This document shows positions 11,570 through 22,014 of a stretch of 64,000 nucleotides of DNA, one piece after another (within the stretch, counting starts at the first letter, position 1; each line of letters starts with the position of its first letter). The notes beneath the pieces were generated by a model, which saw nothing but the letters and a program-made list of their open reading frames with translations, was not told the origin of the DNA and made no database searches. This DNA comes from Branchipolynoe longqiensis (taxonomy: Eukaryota > Annelida > Polychaeta > Phyllodocida > Polynoidae), in the NCBI GenBank assembly GCA_030323885.1, contig CM059187.1:127081525-127145524 (forward strand), given 5' to 3'. The translations under genes were made by a program, and so were the position numbers.

Positions 11570-11935
11570 GCCGTGAGTGTGTGTTGTGCATTGATCGCGC
11601 CCAGGCGCATCTTAGACCGTACCCCTCACTTTGTCGGATCGATGGCATTAAAACATGGCGCCATTTAGAGGCGCCCATCCCACGCCCGACCCCCGAGAAG
11701 AAAGCACGGCTCTGGTGTGTGCATATAAAAGCGGCGGCGGCGGCGGCACAAGAAGGCAGGCGGCGGTAAAACGCCGGGACTAATTGGCGTGATTGTATCA
11801 ATGCGCACTGCGTTCGGTAACCGTTATGGCGGGGGATCAGCCTAGCACAGGTTGAGGTGTGTGTGTGCGTTGGGGGGGGTCATTAATTGGAGCAGGCATT
11901 ACTGCGACAAGCAATGCGCATGCGCGGTAGCAGAC
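11570..11935 (+). promoter_or_regulatory. CpG-rich candidate core promoter
   Basis: The block between the C-rich and G-rich arrays is dense in CpG. It contains a consensus TATA box TATAAAAG at 11724-11731, a (CGG)n-type stretch just downstream (11731-11747), the palindrome ATGGCGCCAT near 11657, and a perfect NRF1-type site TGCGCATGCGCG at 11915-11926. A plus-strand start near 11755 would fit the TATA spacing. No downstream coding exon is visible, so activity is inference. Confidence 0.4.
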
Positions 11936-11944
11936 GAAAGAGCG

Positions 11945-12085
11945 AGAGCGGTTTGGATGCTGGGGGTGGGGTGGGGGTGGGGGTGGGGGGTTGCGGATGG
12001 GTTGGTGGGGGGTGGGGGTGTATGGCGGAAAGGTGCAAGGGGGGGGGGAGGAGGTAAGGGGTAGGAGGGGGGGGGGTACTTAGTT
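11945..12085. repeat. G-rich GGGGTGGGGG tract
   Basis: Runs of 4-12 G separated by T or A form several possible G-quadruplexes on the plus strand. Confidence 0.9.
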
Positions 12086-12391
12086 TGGTACACGGGGCGT
12101 GGATACATAAAGGGGCAATAGGTTGTAAAAGGGAAACGGGTGATATGGGCGGAGCTAAAATATTTACCAACCATAATTACTTGAGAATGAGAACAGAGGA
12201 GTATATTTATTGCGCCATTATCATAATATTATAAGGGGAACTAGTGAATATCAGTTGATGTATTGTATTTAGTTCCGAATTAGAACATAGACATTGTTTT
12301 ATTGCACCGTTCGCGTAATGTTTCAAGTGTCTGTGTAATTCGAGGTGTTGTGTTTCTTTTGCGTCTTTATATAAATACTAGAAATGAGCCA

Positions 12392-12436
12392 ACGGTAGGT
12401 GTGTACAAGGCATAATGCCTTGTACACACCTACCGT
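12392..12436. repeat. Head-to-head TIR palindrome
   Basis: Two perfect inverted 21-bp arms (12392-12412 and 12416-12436) flank TAA. The right arm is the left TIR of the element at 12416-12689. The left arm is the same TIR in the opposite direction with no element body behind it. Confidence 0.9.
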
Positions 12437-12689
12437 TTGTGCGCACCCACCTACCGTATACGATCTAAAACTGCCCGTTTCGCACACAAAATCGCTATGT
12501 GTGCGCTCCCTGCGCACACCTAGCGATTGCAATTCGCGCATAAAACCTCAGTTTTAGGGCTAAAACTGGCCGATTATGATTGCGATTCGCGATTCGAAAA
12601 ATGAGTCGGCCCGTTTTCAGTTTTAAGCGGGTCGGGTCGAGTCGGGAGTTTTAGTGCGCGAATCATAAACGGTAGGTGTGTACCAGGCC
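12416..12689. mobile_element. TIR element with CACCTACCGT ends and CGATTCG interior
   Basis: Left end TGCCTTGTACACACCTACCG, right end the inverted copy ending GGTGTGTACCAGGCC. Interior words include CCGTATACGATC, GCGATTCGCGATTCG, AAACTGCCCGTTT and a repeated GGGTCGGGTCG. A second copy lies at 19464-19738 and aligns over its whole length. Neighbouring bases are TAA on the left and TTA on the right. A PIF/Harbinger-like 3-bp target is possible but not proven. No transposase. Confidence 0.88.
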
Positions 12690-12965
12690 TTACCGAACTA
12701 TGACCTCCAATCTTATTGTATTACAAGTAGTCCGGTCATTTATTAACCGTAGATTAACTGTGAATGTTAAGAACATCACTAAGATGAAGAAAAAAAGAAG
12801 ATTTTGTTTGTTTGGGTTCATGACCTCCCAATATCTAACTCTAAGGGCCAAGTCATACGCTGAATTAACATTATTAGAATATGCTGTTATCTCGCCAATC
12901 AGCGATGTTTGTAATTGGTAGTTGGATGATAGCATGGTTGGTGATGAATTAAACTGGATTCAACT

Positions 12966-13303
12966 AATTGTTGTTTGTTGGTTGTTGTTTTATGATACAA
13001 CAGCATCGATTCTAAGGTCACATTAGGATGGGTACCAACTTGTGACAGTGCACAATCATGACGATTTTATAGTGCTGCCCCACTGAAGACCAGGCTGCCA
13101 GCAACATGACCCGATACCCCACCCCGTCACATTATCCTGATACGGCGTTAACCAGTCCTTGTCCTGTCCCACGTAATGCCGAGCGCTAGGCTAGGTAGTG
13201 ACAAGTATCAAGTTGATAAATCATTGGTTTGATTTGGCTGGGATTCGAACTCCCGACCTTCTGCATTGGAAGCCTGCGCTCTACCGATTCGGCTACCGCG
13301 TTC
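12966..13303 (-). mobile_element. tRNA-derived SINE, type II head, long tail
   Basis: On the minus strand the head reads GAACGCGGTAGCCGAATCGG, TAGAGCGCAGGCTTCCAATG and GGGAGTTCGAATCCCAGCC, close to an intact tRNA-like half with A and B boxes. The long tail follows and ends in AACAACAAACAA at the low-coordinate end. Confidence 0.87.
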
Positions 13304-13317
13304 GGTGTATTCAAATA

Positions 13318-13513
13318 CAGTAAAACCTCTCTTACCGAGCACATCCACAGATCGACCACTCTCCTACATCAATCGGTTTATTTGGGACCGAAACGATTGC
13401 CCACACAATACCATTGTAACGATACAAAAAAAACACTCCCGAAACTTACTATCTACCTAAATGGACCATTTAAAGTCGGTCCATTGTTCGGTCGATTTAG
13501 AGAGGTTTTACTG
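13318..13513. mobile_element. Tc1/mariner (pogo-like) MITE
   Basis: CAGTAAAACCTCTCTT at the left and AGAGAGGTTTTACTG at the right are inverted. Both ends are flanked by TA (13316-13317, 13514-13515), the target duplication of Tc1/mariner elements. Length is 196 bp with no coding capacity. Interior arms such as CGATCGGT/CGGTCGAT extend the inverted symmetry. Confidence 0.85.
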
Positions 13514-13563
13514 TAGTTGGAAAGCTATTGTCACCGCAGCCCATCCTGCGCACTTAAGCTAAG

Positions 13564-13959
13564 ATTCCTTACACGCGGTATGCAGTATGCGGTATGCGAA
13601 TGCGAATGCGGCAACAAATCGAAACGCCTTGAAGTCAATGGGCTACAACCCTTACACGCGGTATGCGAATGCGAATGCGAATGCGAATGTGACAACTCGA
13701 TCGGTCCCTGTAGCGATCGGTGTGGCATGCGGCATGTGGCATGCGGTATGCGAATAGAAACATCAGTCGCACTTGCCCATTAGTTTTAGACGAGGAGAGG
13801 CGACTGAGCATTACGGAACGGTCACACACCAGGGTGCAGAGGGGAAACATATGGTAGTGGTGGTGGTGGGGTTACGGGTTCGCATACCGCATAGAAGGAA
13901 TCCTTCCATTCGCATACCGCATACCGCATGCCGAATACCGCATACCGTGTGTAAGGAAT
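13564..13959. mobile_element. TIR element saturated with GGTATGCGAATGCG
   Basis: ATTCCTTACACGCGGTATGC at the left is inverted at the right (CATACCGTGTGTAAGGAAT). The interior repeats GCGAATGC, CGGTATGCG and GGCATGCGG from both directions, with an internal second copy of CCTTACACGCGGTATGCG at about 13650. Same architecture as the GTCCGG, ACGT and TACGC elements, but with its own word. Confidence 0.85.
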
Positions 13960-14559
13960 ATTAGCTTTACCCTACCACCCCAGCTCCCCCCCCCCCCCCA
14001 ATTCTCACCCCATCCACCACCCCACCACCACCGGTACCTCCGACTGCCTTCACTGGTGACTGACTATACATGCTTATACCTTATACCTGGTAATAAGCCA
14101 TTGATCATGGTATGTCCCATCCAGACAGGTGAACAATGGTGACCAGGATCTGGCGTCCCGGAAGTCACGGATCCAACGCCACGGATCCAGTGGTGACCTT
14201 GCCCACCAGGCTGCGTGGCCTTGCCTCCAGGGCGCGACACGGCGCCTCATTAACCCTTGACCCGGAATCAAAAGACAACCGGATGGCGGGACCCGGCGTC
14301 CGGAAATGAAGTTTGAAATGAAACTTGTGTGGTGTGTGTAAACATGCCGTGGGGTCGGTGTCCATGTCGCGCCCTGCCGCTTTACAGGGTCGTGCTGGAT
14401 GGAGACGGCAGCCTTTTCACAAGTCGCCTATTACTAATAATTCACCGACCGGAATGCTCAAGATGAAATAATTAAAAGTTCAAAATATTAATTAGAACCT
14501 CATGCTTTAATATCCAACAAAGCAAGTATATATGATGAGATTTAAGTCGCATGAGGAGC

Positions 14560-14610
14560 GGCTGGGGGTGAGGGGAGGGAGGGAGGGGGGGGGGGAGGGA
14601 GGAGGAAGAT
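14560..14610. repeat. GGGAGGG tract
   Basis: Short purine-rich tract of GGGAGGGA and G runs. Confidence 0.85.
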
Positions 14611-14839
14611 ATTTCTGGTAACATTGTTTACGCTGAACTTCTCGGGGGATAGAGTGACGGGTGTAGAGTGCCGGCGGGTTGTTATGGGGATTAGGAGTGT
14701 CCGTGGCAGGTATCAAGTTGCCGTGGGTAATCAGGGAGGCGTCTCCGGTGAGTGCGATATGATGGGGTTATTGATAAGTGATTAATGGGTGCACCGGTTT
14801 TGTACCACGAGGGTACTGTGTGACACGGGGCAGAGGTAT

Positions 14840-15590
14840 TGCATGTTACAGGTGACGATTTCAAGTGCGCCCATTACAGGTGAGAATTAAGGGTGAGCTT
14901 TGCAAGTAGAGGATTTCAGGTAGAGCTGCACAGGTAAAGCCCCACAAGTGAGGTTGGTTGGTTGTTGGAGTTTCACGTCCTGTAAATATCTAAGGTCATA
15001 TCAGGATGGGTACCAACTTGTGATATTGCACACTCGTTGTGACTTTATAGTGCTGCCCCACTGGGAGACCAGGCCACCCACACCATGTGACCTGATATCC
15101 CAATCGGTCACATTATCGTGACACTGAGCAAACCAGGCCTTGCCCTATTCTAATAATGCCGAGTGTATGGCTAGGAAGCGACAAGTGTCAATTTTTAAGT
15201 CGATTGGTTCGAGTTCAAACCCATTGGTTAGAATCCCACGATCTTCCAAACTGAGAGACGGACGTTCAACTCATTTGGCCACCTCGTCTGGTCTCCACAA
15301 GTAAGGCATTTGAAGTCAGTGTTGTAGATAAAGCTACCCATTTGACTATTACAGGTCAATACCCATACAAGCGAAGCAGTTCAGGTGATGATTCAGTGAG
15401 TAAGGTAATGTTGGCGACGATGGTACTATTGGTAGTTAAATGAAGGGTCGGTGTGACTCACAGAAAAGAACATTGTAGTTCAGGTAAGTCCATTGCAAGT
15501 AACGCCATGCAGCCAAGAAGGATAACTATATATCTGTACAGCTGAGGATTACATGAACAAAAGGTGTATGTAAGTATTGCAAGTAAGGAC
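14840..15590 (+). repeat. Degenerate CAGGTGA/CAAGTAA array split by a SINE
   Basis: CAGGTGA, CAGGTAA, CAAGTGA and CAAGTAA recur roughly every 20-35 bp in 14840-14952 and again in 15300-15590, on either side of the inserted SINE. CAGGTG is also the E-box core. I read it as an old minisatellite. Confidence 0.5.
14953..15297 (-). mobile_element. tRNA-derived SINE, type I head, long tail
   Basis: Full-length minus-strand copy. Head (reverse complement) GACGAGGTGGCCAAATGAGT at the high end, linker with ACTTAAAAATTGACACTTGT, tail with CATCCTGATATGACCTTAG and a short adenine-rich end. It splits the CAGGTGA array. Confidence 0.87.
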
Positions 15591-15865
15591 AAAACAGTAA
15601 TTAATAAATTGATTTGTTTAAAGCTATGTCATGAGATTAAAATATACGAGTTTTATTGCATCAGCCAATTTGAATTTGACAAAGAGATTGCCTTGATGTG
15701 AACCCTAAGGTAGCCATGGTAACAGTGGCCTTTACGAAGAGATGGACTTGAAGACATCAAGGTCATAGTGGTTGGTGGGTTGCTCACACCACGAGTTTTT
15801 GTAATATGCCTCCTCTCCCATTGCCACTACTAGTAACCACCTAATTAGTTCAACATCAGATACCT

Positions 15866-16262
15866 CTTCTATCATCATCGTCATTGTCATCGTCATCGTC
15901 ATCGTCAACATCATCAGTATCATCATCATCATCATCACCATAATCATAATGATTATAATCATAATGATCATAATCATAATGAGCATAATCATAATCATGA
16001 TCATAATCATCATCATAATAATCATCATCAGAATCATCATCAGAATCATCATAGTAATCATCATCAGAATCATCATAATAATCATCATCAGAATCATCAT
16101 CAGAATCATCATCAGAATCATCATCAGAATCATTACCAGAATCATCATCAGAAGCATCATAGTCATCATCAGAATCATCATAATCACCATCACAATCATC
16201 ATAATCATCGTCATCATAATAGTCATCAGAATCATCATCAGAATCATCATCATCAGAATCTC
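15866..16262. repeat. (ATC)n compound microsatellite
   Basis: ATCATC, ATAATC and CAGAATCATCAT units over about 400 bp. Long open frames on both strands (poly Ile/Met/Arg) are only translations of the trinucleotide repeat. Confidence 0.97.
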
Positions 16263-16710
16263 ACAGTGCAAATTGTTGTAACCATATCGCCCTCTCCCAT
16301 TACACCATGTTAGTATTTTATCATCAGCTACCTATTTTTTCACAATCATCACCATCATCATCATCTAGATATACACCTCACAATCTCAACATTATCACCT
16401 CGCAAATCACCATCATCGCAGATCCCATAATGCTATGGTCACATAGCCCACCATATAAACGGCACAACGCATATATCAACACACGCAAGCAGCTCACTAA
16501 AACAATGCAATCACCTCACTAAAACAATGCACCCCGCGACCTCATATTGCCGAACCACCAGTCGGCAACCACCAATCACCCACATATAGACGGCCATTAC
16601 ACACGCAGAACGATGACAACTTCACCACAGGACGGGGTAGCCATGTGGGTAGGGCACCTGCTTCTTCACGAGGTTCGCTCTCCGACAGAGTCAAACAAAA
16701 CTGTGTTATA

Positions 16711-17447
16711 CCCCTGTCACACTACGACGTAACGAGCCAACGTGAGCCTAACGTGACGATTTTTCGTCATTACGTTGCCGTACGTTGGGTTACGTTATGA
16801 TGACGTCATGATGACGTTAGAGTGACGTCGAGCTACATCATATTACGTCGTGTTACGTCGGCGCGCGTCAAGGTTTTGAACCTGTTCAAAACTTTCGACG
16901 TATCTCGACGTGAAGCCGTCACGTCAGGATGACGTGACAATGACGTTAGGTAGACGTTCCGCGATCGTTATAGCAGCGTAAATGACGTTAGAGTCACGTT
17001 ATGTCACATCAGACCGACGGCCCGGGTGGGAGCAAGGTGTGGGCAGCTTTTTGCACGTTACGGTCACGTTACGGTCACGTTACGGTCACGTTACGGTCAC
17101 GTTACGGTCACGTTACGGTCACGGTTACGGTCACGTTACGGTCACGTTACGGTCACGTTACGGTCACGTTACGTTGGCGGTACGTTGGCGTTACGGTCAC
17201 GTTACGTCCACGTCGCACCCGTTACAGCGACGTTACGCTCACGTTACACTAACGCCCGGTCACGTCGCCAATTACACCTCCCCCCTAACGTTGTCACGTT
17301 ACAGCTAAGGTCATGTCATACACCAACGTTACTTTCACGTTACGCTCACGTCCACAATTTGCATATTACGCCCATAACGTCGACGTAATATAATTATTTT
17401 CACGTTCTGCCTACGCTGACGTAGTCACGTCGTAGTGTGACAGGGCC
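16711..17447 (+). mobile_element. ACGT-saturated TIR element, copy 2
   Basis: CCCCTGTCACACTACGACGT at the left and CGTCGTAGTGTGACAGGGCC at the right. It contains a CACGTTACGGT minisatellite at about 17053-17200 and the conserved palindrome GTTTTGAACCTGTTCAAAAC at 16873-16892, 162 bp from the left end. Open frames rich in RSRYGHVTVTL are the minisatellite translated. Confidence 0.9.
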
Positions 17448-17466
17448 ATAAAACCGAAGACTTATA

Positions 17467-18155
17467 CCCCTGTCACACTACAATGTAATGAGCGAACGTG
17501 AGCCTAACGTGGTGATATTTCGTCATTACGTTGATGGACGTTGGATTACGTTATGATGACGTCATAATGACGTTAGAGTGACGTCGAGCTACGTCACATT
17601 ACGTTGTGTAACGTCGATTAACGTCGAGGTTTTGGACATGTTCAAAAGTTTCGACATAGGACGAACGTAAGGGTTTACGTTCACCGTACGTTCTGTTCAC
17701 GTTCAGCGAACGTCAATGACGTTAAACGGATGTTATTCCAACGCTCCTCACTACGTTCAACTACGTTCCACTATGTTGACCCCCATTAAACCGAGTGCAA
17801 ATGCCCACGGGGTGTAATGGGAACGTCAGGAGAACGTCAGGAGAACGTCAGGAGAACGTCAGGAGAACGTCAGGAGAACGTGCATTCAACGTACGTTCAA
17901 CGTCTCATGACATAGCTAACGTCACGCAACATTCTTCTGGCGATGGAATAACGTTCATAACGTTCCGTGAGCGTCATTACGTTGACCTCTCTCGTTGAAT
18001 GACGGTATCACTACACTTTACCGACGTTACGCTCTCATCCACTACGCTGCATCCATGTTCAACTTCTGCCCAAATTTGCATACTACGCCGAGAAGTTCAA
18101 CGTTCTTCACGTTCTCCCTATGTCGACGTCGTTACGTCGTAGTGTGACAAGGCCC
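17467..18155 (+). mobile_element. ACGT-saturated TIR element, copy 3
   Basis: CCCCTGTCACACTACAATGT at the left and ACGTCGTAGTGTGACAAGGC at the right. The palindrome GTTTTGGACATGTTCAAAAG begins at 17629, again 162 bp from the left end. AACGTCAGGAG tandem units lie at 17820-17880. The outer 250 bp aligns to copy 1 reversed. Confidence 0.9.
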
Positions 18156-18526
18156 ACACCAAGCTGATGCTTGTCATTAGCCTATCCTGAAATGACTACG
18201 GATAGACCAAGGACTGGCTGGCTAAATGTGAGGATAATATGACTGAATGGAAGGCCATCTCCCGATGCCAGTGCTCCAGATCCCAGTAGGGCAGCACTAT
18301 AAAGTCACCATGAGTATGCTCCTCTGCCTTCACTCCACCCAGACCGGTCACTTGCTTGAATGTTTTCCATTACATATCCACTGCCCCCTTTTATTTTTAT
18401 TTAAATAATTTCTTCATGAGTAGACCGCCCTTTTATTCACATGGTTGTCACCTGATGAATTCTCAGATGGTTGTAAGTTGATGCTTTCCTGAATAAACCA
18501 GTGCAAGCTAATGTCTGTCTTTTGGC

Positions 18527-19384
18527 TTAAAGTTGCATAGTCCGATGGTTTTGAGTTTAGGTCATTTTCTGAGATAAATATATTAGATTGATCGTTATAA
18601 TGTACCTTGTTTTAGTTTGAAGTAGGTTTTATTTTAAATGGGTACCTTTTGAGATATTTGAAGTGCAAACATGCTAATTTAATTTTGGCAAGCATGCCAA
18701 AACTATGACACCATCATCATCGTCATCATGCTGTCAGTCGCGATGTGACTAAGACTGCTTTCATTACTTGACTGTCACTCTCCATTTAGCTCTCTGCTGT
18801 GAGAGTGATGTCCATGAGTGGGTCTTAATGTCTCTCAGCTTCAGGTTTCTCTTGATGGTACATTTCATGAAAGCTGCCTGCAAAAGTGTTGAAGTGCTGC
18901 TGGCTTTTGCAAGTTACCAGCGGCACTCTCTTGGGGAGCAATTAGAGGTCTCACACCAGCAAGAACATGTCCAGACAGGTGCAATACTATTTGTCCCTGC
19001 AGTGGCTGGTCAGGAGATGTTGGGAGTTCCATGCATCATCCGCCTTTGATGCTGCCACAGTGACATGGTTTTCTGTTTAGGGTTTGCTCCGTTAGCCTTT
19101 GGTTCTGTCAAGATCCTGTACCACAAGGCAGTGGTTTACAACTTTGCAGGGCAGGGGCGTCAAACTCCCTGAGGTATTGCAATACCTGCATACACAGCAT
19201 AGACACTATGACACCATAGCCTTTTGCAGTAACAGGTTTTTATTAAATTGCCTCAGTATTCCCATCTATATGGCGATGAATGTTTGATAAGTGCACCAGT
19301 ATTTAAGTTAGATATGTAGAATCAAATCCAGATGATTGTTATGATTTTGAAAAGTTGATGCTTCATGGGACTATGCATCTTTAA
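18527..19384 (+). mobile_element. TTAAAG-type TIR element hit by a LINE-tailed element
   Basis: Left end TTAAAGTTGCATAGTCCGAT, right end ACTATGCATCTTTAA, body with AGTTTGAAGTAG, GAGATATTTGAAGTGCAAAC, CATGCCAAAACT, GACACCATAG and GTTAGATATGTAGAATC. Other copies lie at 19387, 20733, 21361, 21680, 25345, 26806, 29519, 40148, 41931 and 42885. The body is interrupted at 18715-19205. Confidence 0.82.
18715..19205 (-). mobile_element. LINE-tailed chimeric element with 12-bp target duplication
   Basis: The insert is flanked by CTATGACACCAT at 18703-18714 and 19206-19217, a clean target-site duplication. On the minus strand its 3' part is the LINE 3' end (last codons ...AKWRVTVK-like, stop, CGCGACTGACAGC, ATGATGACGATGATG). 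Its 5' two thirds, including CTTTCATGAAATGTAC, is not LINE coding sequence seen at 22.8-23.8 kb. The same composition occurs at 43619-44046 and at the window start. It is probably a non-autonomous element moved by the LINE machinery. Confidence 0.8.
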
Positions 19385-19386
19385 GT

Positions 19387-19807
19387 AAAGCTGCATAATC
19401 CGATGAAAGCTCTAAATGCTCAAAAACCAAGATGCTTATCTAGATTTGAATCTACACACCTCATGCTAGGTACACACCTACCGTATACGATCGTTTTTCC
19501 GCACCCACCTACCGTATACGATCTAAAACTGCCCAAAAATCGTGAGGTGTGCACTCCCCTAGCACACCTACCGATTGCGATTCACGACTAAAAACTAATT
19601 TTTAGGGCTAAAACGGTAGGTGTGTACTAGCATTACGATTGCGATTCGCGATTCGAAAAATGAATCGGCCCGTTTTCAGTTTTAAGCGGGTCGGGAGTTT
19701 TAGTGCGCAAATCCTATACAGTAGATGTGTACTTGGCATAAGATGAGAGGACTTTTTTCTATATTTAAATGGCAGAAACTAAAACCATCGGACTATGCAA
19801 CCTTAAT
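19387..19807 (+). mobile_element. TTAAAG-type TIR element interrupted by a CACCTACCGT element
   Basis: AAAGCTGCATAATCCGATGA begins the copy directly after the previous one. The end ACCATCGGACTATGCAACCT lies near 19807. A different TIR element sits inside it at 19464-19738. Confidence 0.7.
19464..19738 (+). mobile_element. TIR element with CACCTACCGT ends, copy 2
   Basis: TGCTAGGTACACACCTACCG on the left, inverted as CAGTAGATGTGTACTTGGCA on the right. The interior aligns end to end with 12416-12689, including GATTGCGATTCGCGATTCG and CGGCCCGTTTTCAGTTTTAA. Confidence 0.88.
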
Positions 19808-19871
19808 GGAATTTCCCACTGGAGGACTAAGTCTAACAATCTGAAAGCCTTCAACCAAGATTATGTCAAGA

Positions 19872-20098
19872 CGAACAAGAATGACAGCTGAGTGAGTTGA
19901 GCGTCAGCTTCCCGTCTGACAGGTCGCGGGATTCAAACCACATGGTCGAACCCCGACTGGGCTAAATCAAGTACTTACAATTATATATTTGTCACTTCCT
20001 ATTCTGGCAATCTGCATTATTAGTAGGATAGTTGACGGTGTGGTGGAGTGAGGAAGACCAATTATCAGTGATTGAAATTTTTAAGAGATGTCGGTTAT
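19872..20098 (+). mobile_element. tRNA-derived SINE, type I head, short tail
   Basis: GACAGCTGAGTGAGTTGAGC, CAGCTTCCCGTCTGACAGGT head, linker with AATCAAGTACTTAC and CTTGTCACTTCCTA, then GTGGAGTGAGGAAGACCAAT and ATTGAAATTTTTAAGAG. Confidence 0.75.
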
Positions 20099-20333
20099 GT
20101 ATGCAGTATGAATAAGACATGATCCATCGTCGTACTTTGTGAATAATACAGCTGTCTTAGTCATGGCGCCTCCTGTTCCACTTCACCATGGCCATTTCCC
20201 GACCCACACATCCACAATCACCAAGTAGCCCCCGCTCGCCACTCCCCGTAACCGGATCCCCAAAGACCCGCCAAAAGTGGCACAATGGCAACGCCTTCTC
20301 GGTGGGATTAACCCCGGCCGGGATGGAGCCGTG

Positions 20334-20440
20334 GCCCTCTGGCGGTGCACGCGAGAAGCTTCGACACCTGACCACCAGGGGGACGCCAAGACAGCACGCC
20401 ACCAGGGGGCGATACTGCGCGCACGCCACCTCCAGGGGCC
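20334..20440 (+). promoter_or_regulatory. Cluster of CTCF-like motifs in a CpG-rich block
   Basis: CCACCAGGGGGAC at 20372-20384 and CCACCAGGGGGCG at 20399-20411 match the bilaterian CTCF core on the plus strand. GCCCTCTGGCGGTG at 20334-20347 matches on the minus strand, and CCACCTCCAGGGG at about 20425 is weaker. The block (about 20160-20460) is GC- and CpG-rich inside AT-rich DNA. Binding is not shown. Confidence 0.5.
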
Positions 20441-20732
20441 TCGAGGAACCATGATTCGTATGGCTTGTCTTATTAAAGGGTCACCAATAGTTGTCGCAAA
20501 AGGAGGTAGTCAGTCACCGGGCTGTCTCTGTATCATCTAATTATTTGGTGTATCATTTTTTGGTTTTAAATTATTTGTTTTTGATTTTGACATTGCTAAT
20601 ATCCTAAATGTATTATCACTACCCGCATTCCTTTGCCTCGTCTGAAACTTGTGGGTTTTTTTTAATATATAGGAAAGAAACGACGTTCGTTTACGCATGC
20701 AGGTGTTTTCAAAAGTGGTTGAAGATTTCTTC

Positions 20733-21630
20733 TTAAAGCTGCATAGTCTGATAAAAGGATCACTTTTTATTTTCAAACCAAAACACTGACCTAGATTTGA
20801 TCTTGCTTCTCCAACTTAGATACTGATGCTCTTATTAAAGTCTCATACTTTGATGAAAGCATCAGATTTTCCTGACGAAAATACTAACATAGATTCCATC
20901 CTACATATCCAACTTAGAGATCGGCGCACTTATTAATAATGTGTTGTTGGATAGATGGATTACTAAGTTAATTGAATAGAATCTGTTAATGCTGAAGTCT
21001 ATGGTGTCAAAACATTTGAGTGCATGCCAACGGTATTTTTTCATGTTTACACTTCAAATATCACCAATGTTAGCTATGTACAATCATTATAATCAAAACA
21101 ATTACACAGTCATGTGGGACAAATATGGAACCCTTTTTTGGTAGATGTCTTATTGAAATTGGAGCATAAACACCCGTGATATCTGTCAATTAAAAGGCAC
21201 TGAAACAAGGTAAACTCAGCTAACTGGACCGTGTTTATGCGCGGTTTGGACTCCCTAGTATAATAAATGGTAATTCAAACTTCTAAAAAACTAGATATCA
21301 TCATTTTAATGCACTTATCTATTTCAAACAAAACAACAACAAACAGAAACTAAACAAAAACATCGAACTATGCAACTTGAAACATGTTGCTGCATAGAGG
21401 GCATACTAAGTCAATGTAATAGAACATGGTACTACTGAGGTATATGGTGTCAGAATTGTGATGTGGAGGCCACAATTAATTCAGGTTGTTTTGACTTGAG
21501 ATATATCCAAAAGTAACTATAATAGAAGTTGCATAAAACTAAAATAATTTCATTTTTGACAATCAATCTAATATACGTATCTCTAAGCGAAGGCAGGAAC
21601 AAAACCATCGGACTATGCAGCATTATGTTC
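20733..21630. mobile_element. Two overlapping or nested TTAAAG-type TIR elements
   Basis: Left end TTAAAGCTGCATAGTCTGAT at 20733; right-type ends CATCGAACTATGCAACTTGA near 21366 and CATCGGACTATGCAGCATTA near 21607. The body blocks (GTCTATGGTGTCAAAAC, ACTTCAAATATC, CAATCTAATATACG) appear twice with deletions. Exact element borders between 21130 and 21360 are unclear. Confidence 0.6.
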
Positions 21631-21679
21631 CTATCAGTATCAGAGCCCTATTCTTAACTGACGCATTATCGCTCACAGG

Positions 21680-22012
21680 TTAAAGCTGCATAGTCCCATA
21701 AAATAACAACATTTCTAAACCAAAGCAATTATCTAGATTTGATTCTACATATCTAACTTAGATATTGGTGTAGTTATCAAACATTTGTCATCACATAGAA
21801 TGGAATACGTTCCTGCAGAAGCCTATGGCGTCAGAGTTTTGGTGTGCTTGCCCAAATTAATTTAGCATGTTTGCACTTTAAATATCCCAAAGGTTAGCCA
21901 TTTAAAACAAAGGTTATTTCAAATTAAAGTAAAGTCGATAATAACAATCAACCTCATATAGATTTATCCCAGAAAATGACAAACTCACAACCATCGGATT
22001 ATGCAACGTTAA
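21680..22012 (-). mobile_element. TTAAAG-type TIR element
   Basis: TTAAAGCTGCATAGTCCCAT to ATCGGATTATGCAACGTTAA, about 333 bp, body aligned with 40148-40500. Confidence 0.85.
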
Positions 22013-22014
22013 TG

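Larger units (their letters stand above)
16631..18335 (+). mobile_element. SINE broken by two ACGT elements
   Basis: A tRNA-like head (GACGGGGTAGCCATGTGGGT, then GAGTCAAACAAAACTG) stops at 16710. After two TIR elements the SINE continues with GCTGATGCTTGTCATTAGCC, CAAGGACTGGCTGGC, GGGCAGCACTATAAAGTCAC (18156-18335). The 19-bp piece between the two TIR elements (17448-17466, ATAAAACCGAAGACTTATA) resembles the SINE linker CAAACCAATGACTTA. The long tail lacks its usual end. Confidence 0.65.

Noticed and set aside
11403..12174. Proline-, glycine- and histidine-rich open frames
   Set aside because: They are products of the C-rich and G-rich arrays and of high GC content.
13517..13850. Cys/Glu-rich and His/Ser-rich open frames (CECECECE, SHSHSHSH)
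   Set aside because: They translate the GCGAATGC word repeats of the TIR element at 13564-13959.
15732..16281. Open frames of 179 and 110 codons on opposite strands
   Set aside because: They are translations of the (ATC)n microsatellite (poly Met/Ile/Arg) and carry no domain.
16982..17388. Three overlapping open frames of 83-120 codons
   Set aside because: They translate the CACGTTACGGT minisatellite inside an ACGT TIR element.
18768..19049. 93-codon open frame, with a 60-codon relative at 43700-43882
   Set aside because: Both lie antisense on the chimeric LINE-tailed element; their similarity reflects shared repeat sequence.
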